A stretch of 6,040 nt of DNA from Gammaproteobacteria bacterium (GTDB lineage: Bacteria; Pseudomonadota; Gammaproteobacteria; Steroidobacterales; Woeseiaceae): contig QNFK01000133.1 of NCBI GenBank assembly GCA_003645495.1, positions 1 through 6,040 of the forward strand, given 5' to 3'. The translations under genes were made by a program, and so were the position numbers. A model generated the notes under the pieces. It saw only the letters and a program-made list of their open reading frames with translations. It had not been told where the DNA came from and made no database searches. Positions 1 to 6,040 of this stretch are shown piece by piece; position 1 is the first letter of the stretch, and each line of letters starts with the position of its first letter.

Positions 1-2
1 AA

Positions 3-152
3 ATTTCCGGCGAGGACCTGCCAACGATTCTTGTGACTGGTGATACTTCCGGCAAAGATATCGAGGCGGCAAGCCTGGTACGTTGTGAGGTATTACATAA
101 ACCGGTTGATCCTGACCGGCTGGTATCACTGATAAACCAGGCCTTAATGTAG
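3..152 (+). CDS. C-terminal end of a receiver-domain protein, probably a hybrid sensor histidine kinase (5' truncated by window)
   Basis: The frame is open from the left edge to a TAG at 150-152 and gives 49 residues, starting ISGEDLPTILVTGDTSG. This matches the second half of a response-regulator receiver domain. The strand LPTILVTGD carries the conserved Thr of the switch region. It is followed by the alpha-4 segment, then VLHKPVDPDRL, which holds the invariant Lys-Pro pair of beta-5, and a final helix LVSLINQAL. The phosphoacceptor Asp would lie upstream, outside the window. The protein stops right after the receiver. The LHKPV wording is typical of receivers fused to the C-terminus of hybrid histidine kinases, so a membrane or cytosolic hybrid kinase is my inference; a free-standing receiver cannot be excluded. 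A second receiver gene follows 125 bases downstream on the same strand, which suggests a linked phosphorelay. Confidence 0.8.
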   Translation: MSGEDLPTILVTGDTSGKDIEAASLVRCEVLHKPVDPDRLVSLINQALM

Positions 153-277
153 CTGATTTTTGGAGGGTGGCCTCGCCAACAGCGTAGGTACATGCCCTAG
201 TATCCTGCCCGCGCCCCAACTAATAGGCTTGGTCGACTCACAGGAACTGTCCGGTCGATCCTTACTCCAACAAACTC

Positions 278-682
278 ATGGTTAATTCCCATACGCTATC
301 TGTCGCAGTCGTCGACAATGACGATTCCGTCAGCGATCCGATTCGAATCCTGATAGAAATGCATGGATGGCGGGCGAAAACCTACAATTCGTGTGAGTCG
401 TTCCTGGCTGAAATGCGACGCAGCACCCTCCCTGACTGCCTGGTTCTCGATCTTCGATTTCCGCAAATGAGCGGGGTCGAGTTGCAACGAAATTTAACGA
501 AATCAGGCATGATCATACCGACTATCGTGCTAACCGCACATCCGGACGGCCCACTTGCGAAGTCCGCATTGACAGCTGGCGCGCTCGAAATCGTTACCAA
601 ACCGGTAAGTAGCGATCAGTTGATCGCAAAAATTCGTACTGCTGTGAGCACCGCATCGTCACACGTAGAGCTTTCGCAATAG
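278..682 (+). CDS. stand-alone FixJ-type response regulator receiver domain, no output domain
   Basis: This 134-residue protein is a single receiver domain that would accept a phosphoryl group from a histidine kinase. The likely phosphoacceptor is D58 in the stretch CLVLDLRFPQMSGVEL, which is the FixJ/TodT-style signature. T86 (IVLTAH) and K108 (VTKPV) are the expected switch Thr and invariant Lys. The N-terminal acidic pocket reads VVDNDDS: D13 is present, but the position matching the second acidic residue of FixJ and CheY is Asn14. FixJ proteins continue into a LuxR-type helix-turn-helix of roughly 70 residues. Here the gene stops about 15 residues after the last receiver helix, and no such domain follows before the convergent amidase gene. 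ATG at 278 is the only reasonable start: the frame closes at TAG 224-226 and no other ATG or GTG lies between. No clear Shine-Dalgarno is visible. Likely role: phosphorelay intermediate or protein-interaction regulator, perhaps paired with the upstream kinase. Confidence 0.85.
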   Translation: MVNSHTLSVAVVDNDDSVSDPIRILIEMHGWRAKTYNSCESFLAEMRRSTLPDCLVLDLRFPQMSGVELQRNLTKSGMIIPTIVLTAHPDGPLAKSALTAGALEIVTKPVSSDQLIAKIRTAVSTASSHVELSQ

Positions 683-708
683 CGAATAATCGACGCTTAC
701 GTTATTCG
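683..708. terminator. weak inverted repeat in the convergent gap, possible bidirectional terminator
   Basis: CGAATAA (683-689) is repeated in inverted orientation as TTATTCG (702-708), with one further T-G wobble at 690/701 and a loop of about 10 bases. It lies in the 48-base gap between the receiver gene and the convergent amidase gene, where a shared terminator would be expected. The stem is short and AT-rich and no run of T follows on either strand, so it does not meet the usual intrinsic-terminator pattern. Placement is the main argument for it. Confidence 0.25.
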
Positions 709-730
709 AACCACAGGCGCCAGCCGACAG

Positions 731-1975
731 TTATTGCACAAAAATATCCAGCGGCAGAATTGCCGTTACACCAACATTCGGTACATCGACCAGCTGGCCG
801 ATGCGCAAATCCACCGCAACGCTGGCAATCAGGTAGGCCTGGGTTCGGTCGTAGCCGTATTCAGCCACAATGTAGTCGATCATCGATACCAGCGCGTTCA
901 CGGCGGCAAGATTGACGTCCTTGGAAAGATTGCTCAGGCCGACAACTTTAGTCGACGCGAGATAGGCGATATCCCGGGGTACGTCGCTCTCGGCTTTCAA
1001 GGGAAATCCGGTGGTTGCATAGAAACGCGTGGACGGAATTGCCAACAGCGAAGCCGGTCCCTCGTAATGTGGTCCGTATGACAAATCGGGCCCGTCTTTC
1101 ACGATACGCGTCGTGACCGTTATTTCCCCATCCATCTCTATCGCGGTACCTGATACTTCACCATCGCCTTGTGCGTAGTGAAAATCGCCAAGTGCGAGAC
1201 CGCAGCCTTCGATAAAGCACGGCAGATACACGGTGGCGCCGGTACTGATATAGCGGATATCCATGTTGCCGCCATGTTCTCGCGGCGGGATTGTGCGCAG
1301 GCACTCCTGTGGCTTGCTACCTTCCGGTCCGCACAACGATGAAGGCTCGGCGAGATGGGAGTCCGGCATCAGGACTGCGCCACCACTGTCCGCCAACTGC
1401 TGCTCACGGCTCAGCATTACCTCCAGTTCGACGGGACCTGGCAGCGTCGTTACTACACCGGGGAAACCCCCATTCGGAATCCGGATTCCTGGCAGTGCAT
1501 CGCTTTCTGCGTATTCCTCATTCAACCGCCAGACAATGAATCGTTGTCCGGTATTCACCTGATCGCCACCAAAACCGCCGGGAGAGGCATAAGTCCAGCC
1601 CTCTTTGCCAGGTTTGAGCGCCAGGATGGTCACAGCCAGCACGTCGCCAGGAACAGCGCCCTCGATATAAACCGGCCCCGTCAGGGGATGCACGATGCCA
1701 AGTCCTTCACGCGGACTCTCCGGAGCGCTGGAGTATTCATCCGGATCAAGGTGCAGATCGCCAGCATCACGACCAACGAAAACGATGCGCTCGCCTGCTG
1801 CGACGCGCGCCACCATCGGGATATCCGGATGCAGGCGATTGATACAGGCCGGATCCTCACTGCAGCGGGATCCGCTGCCGCCAACGATGACCTCAGCGCT
1901 CGCGGATACCGCCAGCAACATGAAAAAAACGCTCAGGCTGCGGTTAATCACTATTGCTCTTGGATTCGGAATCAT
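731..1975 (-). CDS. acetamidase/formamidase family protein with signal peptide
   Basis: This 414-residue protein belongs to the FmdA/AmdA family, whose characterised members hydrolyse formamide, acetamide and similar short amides to ammonia and a carboxylic acid. The family signature is clear: RTIPPREHGGNMDIR (about 227-241) followed by GCGLALGDFHYAQGDGEVSG (257-276), with H234, D239, D264 and H266 likely in the active site. Length is close to the roughly 400-residue FmdA type. Unlike the cytoplasmic enzymes, it starts with a classic Sec signal: N11-R12, a hydrophobic stretch 13-24, and an A-S-A motif predicting cleavage after A27. The mature part has six cysteines (38, 44, 215, 225, 253, 258), fitting disulfides in the periplasm. 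The ATG has an AGAG element nine bases upstream. It diverges from the M20 peptidase gene and shares its palindrome-bearing control region. The substrate is unknown; a larger amide or a non-amide compound is possible. Confidence 0.88.
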   Translation of the reverse strand: MIPNPRAIVINRSLSVFFMLLAVSASAEVIVGGSGSRCSEDPACINRLHPDIPMVARVAAGERIVFVGRDAGDLHLDPDEYSSAPESPREGLGIVHPLTGPVYIEGAVPGDVLAVTILALKPGKEGWTYASPGGFGGDQVNTGQRFIVWRLNEEYAESDALPGIRIPNGGFPGVVTTLPGPVELEVMLSREQQLADSGGAVLMPDSHLAEPSSLCGPEGSKPQECLRTIPPREHGGNMDIRYISTGATVYLPCFIEGCGLALGDFHYAQGDGEVSGTAIEMDGEITVTTRIVKDGPDLSYGPHYEGPASLLAIPSTRFYATTGFPLKAESDVPRDIAYLASTKVVGLSNLSKDVNLAAVNALVSMIDYIVAEYGYDRTQAYLIASVAVDLRIGQLVDVPNVGVTAILPLDIFVQ

Positions 1976-1994
1976 TTTAATTCACTCTTGTAAT

Positions 1995-2003
1995 CGCGGT
2001 AGA
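1995..2003 (+). repeat. extra direct copy of the palindrome core CGCGGTAGA
   Basis: CGCGGTAGA at 1995-2003 is identical to the left half-core of the palindrome (2020-2028) and inverted relative to its right half (2036-2044). The copies start 25 bases apart. This copy lies 19 bases before the amidase start codon, where a bound protein could block translation-proximal transcription. Three copies of one 9-mer in about 50 bases looks like a regulator-binding array, but the regulator is not identifiable from this window. Confidence 0.6.
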
Positions 2004-2011
2004 TTGGAGCA

Positions 2012-2052
2012 GGAGTCTGCGCGGTAGAAATACTTTCTACCGCGTAGACTCC
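2012..2052. repeat. 41-base near-perfect palindrome in the divergent intergenic region
   Basis: The left arm 2012-2030 (GGAGTCTG then CGCGGTAGAAA) pairs with the right arm 2034-2052 (TTTCTACCGCG then TAGACTCC) around the loop TAC at 2031-2033. Of 19 pairs, 18 are Watson-Crick and one (2019/2045) is a G-T wobble. No T-run follows on either strand and both flanking genes point away from it, so it is not placed as a terminator. It could be a dimeric operator controlling both genes, an mRNA hairpin in a 5' leader, or a REP-like dispersed palindrome. The sequence alone cannot separate these. Confidence 0.8.
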
Positions 2053-2072
2053 CACCCACCATCATTGCGTTC

Positions 2073-2077
2073 GGAGG
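2073..2077 (+). promoter_or_regulatory. GGAGG Shine-Dalgarno-like element with long spacing before the M20 peptidase
   Basis: A perfect GGAGG lies 17 bases before the ATG at 2095, well beyond the usual 5-10 base spacing. No ATG, GTG or TTG occurs at the ideal distance in any useful frame. The in-frame TTG at 2065 lies upstream of this element, so the element cannot serve it. Either the long spacing is tolerated or the real ribosome contact is a weaker AAG near 2088. Confidence 0.4.
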
Positions 2078-2094
2078 CGACTAAAAGCAAGACT

Positions 2095-3504
2095 ATGGAT
2101 AAGCAAACTACAGAAGAATTCGTCAACCAGGCATGGGACGGGTCGATCATTCCCGAGCTCTGCGAATACATTAAGGTCCCAAACAAATCACCGATGTTCG
2201 ACCCTGACTGGGAACAACACGGTTACATGGACCAGGCCGTTTCCATGTTCGAGAAATGGTGTAAAGCGCAGCCAATCAAAGGCATGCAGGTCGAAGTCGT
2301 GCGTCTCGAGGGGCGCACTCCGGTGTTATTCATCGACATACCCGGCGAGTCCGACGATGTTGTGCTGCTGTATGGCCACTATGACAAACAACCTGAGTTC
2401 AGCGGCTGGGACGATGATCTCGACCCGTGGACGCCGGTCATTAAGGACGGCAAACTTTATGGTCGCGGTGGCGCAGATGACGGCTACGCAGTTTTTGGTT
2501 CGCTTACCGCGATTCGTGCATTGCAGGAACAGGGAGTGCCACACGCGCGTTGTATCGTACTTATTGAGGGCTGCGAAGAAAGTGGCAGTTTCGATTTGCC
2601 CTTTTATATAGATCATCTCGGCGATCGTCTCGGATCGCCCAGCCTGGTGGTATGCCTCGACGCAGAGTGTGGCAACTACGATCAGTTCTGGTGCACGACT
2701 TCCCTGCGCGGCAATCTCACCGGAAAATTACGCGTGGACGTCCTGACCGAAGGCGTCCATTCGGGAAGTGCCGGTGGCATTGTGCCATCGAGTTTTCGCA
2801 TTTTGCGGCAACTCCTGAGCCGCATCGAAGATGAAACCTCTGGCAAAATCCTCATCGAAGAACTGTTCGTAGAAATACCGGAGCAAAGACAACAGCAGGC
2901 GCAGCTTGCTGCGTCGATTCTCGATGACTCCGTGTGGCGAAAATTTCCCTGGGCTGACGCATCGTCAAGTCCGTCCGAATCAGTCTACGAACTATTGTTG
3001 AATAACAACTGGCGACCCGCACTCACAGTGACCGGTGCAGACGGTATGCCTGCACTGGTAAATGCCGGCAACACGTTGTTGCCGAATACAACTTTGAAGC
3101 TTTCATTTCGCCTGCCGCCAACCGCCGATGCGGATGAGGCTGCCGAGGCGGTCAAAGCTGTCCTGGAGGCAGATACACCAGCGTTCGCCAAAGCGTCATT
3201 CGAGGTTGAATCGACAATGGCGGGCTGGAATGCACCACCCGTCGCGGACTGGCTCGAAGCATCAATGGAAAAAGCGTCTCAGGATTATTTTGGCAAACCG
3301 TCTGTATACATGGGCACCGGCGGCACGATTCCTTTCATGGGCATGCTTGGCGAAAAGTTTCCCGAAGCACAGTTTCTGGTGACCGGCCTGTTAGGGCCAA
3401 ATTCGAACGCGCACGGTCCGAATGAATTTCTGCACATCGAGAAAGGCAAAAAACTTACCTGCTGCGTGGCACAGGTGCTGGAGGATCACCTGGCCAGAAG
3501 CTAA
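2095..3504 (+). CDS. M20-family zinc metallopeptidase (dipeptidase/carboxypeptidase-like), cytoplasmic
   Basis: With the ATG at 2095 this is a 469-residue M20 peptidase, a normal length for the dipeptidase-like branch. The co-catalytic metal site is complete: H95 and D97 in YGHYDKQPE, bridging D128 in GRGGADDG, catalytic base E161 and ligand E162 in EGCEESGS, D189 in CLDAECG, and H440 in NAHGPNE near the C-terminus. H222 in GVHSG is the conserved His of the inserted dimerisation/lid domain (roughly residues 205-330). There is no signal peptide or membrane segment, so it should act in the cytoplasm, cleaving a dipeptide or another amide-bonded small molecule. The exact substrate cannot be read from sequence. 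An in-frame TTG at 2065 would add ten poorly conserved-looking residues (MRSEATKSKT) and put the GGAGG inside the gene, so I prefer the ATG. The exporter gene begins 35 bases after the stop, suggesting an operon. Confidence 0.93.
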   Translation: MDKQTTEEFVNQAWDGSIIPELCEYIKVPNKSPMFDPDWEQHGYMDQAVSMFEKWCKAQPIKGMQVEVVRLEGRTPVLFIDIPGESDDVVLLYGHYDKQPEFSGWDDDLDPWTPVIKDGKLYGRGGADDGYAVFGSLTAIRALQEQGVPHARCIVLIEGCEESGSFDLPFYIDHLGDRLGSPSLVVCLDAECGNYDQFWCTTSLRGNLTGKLRVDVLTEGVHSGSAGGIVPSSFRILRQLLSRIEDETSGKILIEELFVEIPEQRQQQAQLAASILDDSVWRKFPWADASSSPSESVYELLLNNNWRPALTVTGADGMPALVNAGNTLLPNTTLKLSFRLPPTADADEAAEAVKAVLEADTPAFAKASFEVESTMAGWNAPPVADWLEASMEKASQDYFGKPSVYMGTGGTIPFMGMLGEKFPEAQFLVTGLLGPNSNAHGPNEFLHIEKGKKLTCCVAQVLEDHLARS

Positions 3505-3539
3505 CGCTTGATCACAACGTGCCACAACACGAGAAAGGG

Positions 3540-6040
3540 ATGCTGTCCGGCCTAAGTAAAATTTACGAAAACGTTGTCCTGAAACGGCCAGTTGCAACCA
3601 TTGTGGCAGTCGCCGCAATAGTCCTGTCGCTCGGCTGGTTCGCGCAGTATTTTTCACTGGACGCCTCTGCCGATTCACTTACGCTCGAACGAGACGCAGA
3701 GCTTCGTTACTACCGATTTGTCAGGGCCCGTTACGGCTCCGACGACTTCCTGTTGGTCACTTACACGCCAGATGAAGCTGTTTTTAGTGATGCCACACTG
3801 GCCGACATCCGCACGCTGCGTGATGCGTTGTCAGCGTTGCCAAATGTCGAGTCCGTTACCAGCATTCTTGACGTCCCACTGGTCAACAGCCCACCGGTTA
3901 ACCTGAGAAATATCGCCAGCGGCATCCGTTACCTGAAGGATGAGGACACCGACCGGAAACTGGCAGAAGTCGAATTGTTGACCAGCCCGTTATACGAGAA
4001 TCTGCTCATGAGTTCCGATGGGCTGACCACAGCGTTACGTATCGACATGCACCGGGACCTGGAATATCGCGAGCTGCGCGAGAAGCGAGATGCGTTGCGT
4101 GAAAAACAATTCCTGGAGGGACTTAGCGAAGATGAAAGCAAATCTCTGGAAGAGATAACTTTCGACTTCGACGCTCAGACACGACGCTTGCTGGCACAGC
4201 AGGAACAGGACATCGCGGCCGTTCGCACGATCCTCGATCGGCATCGTGCGTCGGCGACACTGCATCTCGGTGGAGTACCAATGATTGTCGCCGACTCGAT
4301 CGAATTTATTCGACATGATCTCCTGGTATTCAGTATCGCCGTATTTTTCTTCCTTGTGGTCATACTCGGAATCTCATTTCACAGACGCCGCTGGGTCATG
4401 CTGCCACTGATCACCTGCGCTGCAACCTGCATCGCATTGATCGGCCTGCTCGGCCGCCTCGACTGGCGCGTAACCGTGGTTTCCTCAAATTTTGTGTCAC
4501 TAGTGTTAATCCTGTGCCTTGCTCTCACATTGCACATCATTGTTCGTTACCGGGAAATACATGAGGCAAACCCGGATGCTGATCAACTAACCCTGGTCCG
4601 CTCTACTATCAGGAAAATTGTCGAGCCCTGCTTTTACACAGCGTTAACGACGATCGTCGCTTTCGGTTCATTACTCGTTAGCGGTATCCGTCCTGTAATT
4701 GATTTCGGCTGGATCATGTCGATAGGAATAGCTATTGCGTTCATTCTTTCCTTCACGCTTTTCCCGGCAGTGCTGATGTTACTCAGGCCGGGCAAACCAA
4801 CCTCGCGAAATGATCTGACGGCTGCAATTACCAGCTTCTTTGCAAGACTGACTCTTCGGCACAGCAATTCAATTCTGCTGGCGTTTTCCGCACTGGTATT
4901 GTTCGGCCTGGTCGGCGTGACTCAGCTGACGGTCGAGAATCGTTTCATCGATTACTATCGCCAGTCGACCGAGATTTATAGCGGCATGGAACTCATTGAC
5001 CGTAAACTCGGTGGAACCACGCCTCTCGACGTCATTATCGATGCGCCTGCAGATCTGCTTAGCAGCATGTCGCCACCTGTTACCACAGCAGATGATTCTG
5101 CAGATGATTACGAAGATGAATTTGACGACATCTACGCCGATGAGTCCGCATCTGAGGCTGGTATAACCTCACGCAGCTATTGGTTCAACAGCAGGCAGCT
5201 TGGCCAGGTTTCTGCAATACACGACTATCTGGACGCACTACCGCACACCGGAAAAGTTCTGTCCCTGGCTACTTTCGCCCGGGTGCTGGAGCAACTGGAT
5301 GCCGAAGCAGTAAAAGATAACTTCACATTGTCGATCATTTACAAGAAACTGCCGGACGATGTTCGGCAGGCTTTATTTGCGCCCTACCTGTCGGAGGACG
5401 GCAATCAGCTTCGATATAATGTGCGCGTCTTTGAATCTGATCCTTCGCTGCAACGCGCACAATTACTGCAAGAGATTCGCGCAGGCCTCACTGAACACCT
5501 GGACATTGACGATTCGCGTATCCATCTGAGCGGCATGCTCGTCTTGTACAACAATATGCTGCAAAGTTTGTTTCGCTCGCAGATTATGACGCTGAGCGTC
5601 GTTTTTCTCGCGATCATGCTGATGTTCCTATTGCTGTTCCGTTCTTTTAAGACGGCATCGGTTGCTATCGTTCCAAACCTGACCTCTGCCTGCCTGGTCC
5701 TTGGTCTGATGGGCTGGCTCGGCATACCGCTGGATCTGATGACGATTACAATAGCAGCCATCACCGTGGGCATCGGCGTCGATGACACGATTCACTATGT
5801 ACATCGTTTTCGCCGGGAGTTTTCCGTTGATGGCGATTACCAGGCGGCAGTCGCACGCTGCCACCGGAGCATCGGCCGTGCGATTTATTACACCAGCGTT
5901 ACGATAATGCTCGGTTTTTCCGTTTTGGCGTTGTCCCGTTTCATACCAACTATTTACTTTGGTCTGCTGACCAGCCTGGCAATGCTGGTTGCGTTGCTGG
6001 CCAATATGACGCTTCTGCCCGTGCTGATCGTCACTTTTGC
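3540..6040 (+). CDS. RND-superfamily (MMPL/COG1033-type) inner-membrane exporter, 3' truncated by window
   Basis: One uninterrupted frame gives 833 residues with the two-fold RND layout. TM1 is about 17-38, followed by a large periplasmic loop (40-258). TM2-TM6 lie about 261-280, 286-304, 312-336, 364-381 and 388-414. TM7 is about 443-463, followed by the second loop (464-680). TM8-TM12 lie about 682-700, 706-727, 732-755, 783-799 and 804-830. TM10 holds GIGVDDTIHY, with D748 and D749 as the likely proton-relay acids of RND transporters. The matching TM4 segment (LCLALTLHIIVRY) has no acidic residue. Loop 1 includes a charged, probably coiled-coil helix (173-235); loop 2 has an acidic low-complexity insert (518-539). 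The protein should use the proton gradient to move a lipid, lipoprotein or hydrophobic molecule; the substrate is unknown. The ATG has GAGAAAGGG directly upstream; a GTG at 3519 has no ribosome site. It probably ends shortly beyond the window, since TM12 is nearly complete. Confidence 0.92.
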   Translation, partial: MLSGLSKIYENVVLKRPVATIVAVAAIVLSLGWFAQYFSLDASADSLTLERDAELRYYRFVRARYGSDDFLLVTYTPDEAVFSDATLADIRTLRDALSALPNVESVTSILDVPLVNSPPVNLRNIASGIRYLKDEDTDRKLAEVELLTSPLYENLLMSSDGLTTALRIDMHRDLEYRELREKRDALREKQFLEGLSEDESKSLEEITFDFDAQTRRLLAQQEQDIAAVRTILDRHRASATLHLGGVPMIVADSIEFIRHDLLVFSIAVFFFLVVILGISFHRRRWVMLPLITCAATCIALIGLLGRLDWRVTVVSSNFVSLVLILCLALTLHIIVRYREIHEANPDADQLTLVRSTIRKIVEPCFYTALTTIVAFGSLLVSGIRPVIDFGWIMSIGIAIAFILSFTLFPAVLMLLRPGKPTSRNDLTAAITSFFARLTLRHSNSILLAFSALVLFGLVGVTQLTVENRFIDYYRQSTEIYSGMELIDRKLGGTTPLDVIIDAPADLLSSMSPPVTTADDSADDYEDEFDDIYADESASEAGITSRSYWFNSRQLGQVSAIHDYLDALPHTGKVLSLATFARVLEQLDAEAVKDNFTLSIIYKKLPDDVRQALFAPYLSEDGNQLRYNVRVFESDPSLQRAQLLQEIRAGLTEHLDIDDSRIHLSGMLVLYNNMLQSLFRSQIMTLSVVFLAIMLMFLLLFRSFKTASVAIVPNLTSACLVLGLMGWLGIPLDLMTITIAAITVGIGVDDTIHYVHRFRREFSVDGDYQAAVARCHRSIGRAIYYTSVTIMLGFSVLALSRFIPTIYFGLLTSLAMLVALLANMTLLPVLIVTF

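Noticed and set aside
153..277. Promoter or small gene between the two receiver genes
   Set aside because: I found no convincing -35/-10 pair, no reading frame with a ribosome site and no strong hairpin. The two genes may be co-transcribed, but nothing in this stretch can be named.
683..730. A helix-turn-helix output domain for the stand-alone receiver, lost by frameshift
   Set aside because: Only 48 bases remain before the convergent amidase gene, far too few for a LuxR-type domain, and no fragment of one is recognisable.
1355..1993. Long open frame on the plus strand, 212 codons, opposite the amidase gene
   Set aside because: It is entirely antisense to the 5' two-thirds of a gene with a clear family signature. 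Its translation shows no domain or membrane pattern, and it is best explained as a shadow of the coding strand.
2012..2052. Palindrome as a rho-independent terminator
   Set aside because: No T-run follows on either strand, and both adjacent genes start beside it and read away from it, so there is no upstream transcript to end.
3519..3539. GTG at 3519 as the exporter start
   Set aside because: It is in frame but has no Shine-Dalgarno-like sequence upstream, and it would add only VPQHEKG before the natural amphipathic start. The ATG at 3540 has a GAG-containing purine tract directly before it.
3541..5864. Several minus-strand open frames of 60-130 codons opposite the exporter
   Set aside because: They overlap a single continuous plus-strand gene with well-ordered membrane segments and show no recognisable protein features of their own.

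Overview
This window looks like an ordinary chromosomal segment from a Gram-negative bacterium. The FixJ-type receiver, the secreted amidase-family protein and the large two-half RND exporter fit a proteobacterium, and a free-living gammaproteobacterium is my best guess. That assignment rests on protein style alone; there is no rRNA or other taxonomic marker.

Layout from left to right. Positions 3-152 hold the last 49 codons of a gene ending in a response-regulator receiver domain, probably the C-terminus of a hybrid histidine kinase. After a 125-base gap with no recognisable gene or clear promoter, 278-682 encodes a stand-alone FixJ-type receiver without an output domain. It converges on 731-1975 (minus strand), an acetamidase/formamidase-family protein with a signal peptide and six cysteines. 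A 48-base gap with a weak inverted repeat separates the two.

The amidase gene diverges from 2095-3504, a cytoplasmic M20-family metallopeptidase with all expected metal ligands. The divergent intergenic region (1976-2094) contains the most striking non-coding structure here: a 41-base near-perfect palindrome (19-bp stem, 3-base loop), plus a third, direct copy of its CGCGGTAGA core 25 bases away, next to the amidase start. Thirty-five bases after the peptidase, an RND/MMPL-type exporter begins at 3540 and runs off the right edge (833 residues seen). Peptidase and exporter are probably co-transcribed.

Functional reading: the left part is a phosphorelay fragment (kinase receiver plus single-domain receiver). 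The centre is a divergent pair of hydrolases, one exported and one cytoplasmic, both acting on C-N amide bonds and possibly sharing a control region. The right part is an inner-membrane exporter of unknown substrate. I see no mobile element, CRISPR array, tRNA or rRNA, and no convincing sign of a wholly new system. The points most worth checking are the palindrome, the output-less receiver with an altered acidic pocket, the disulfide-rich exported amidase, and the asymmetric proton-relay motifs and acidic insert of the exporter.
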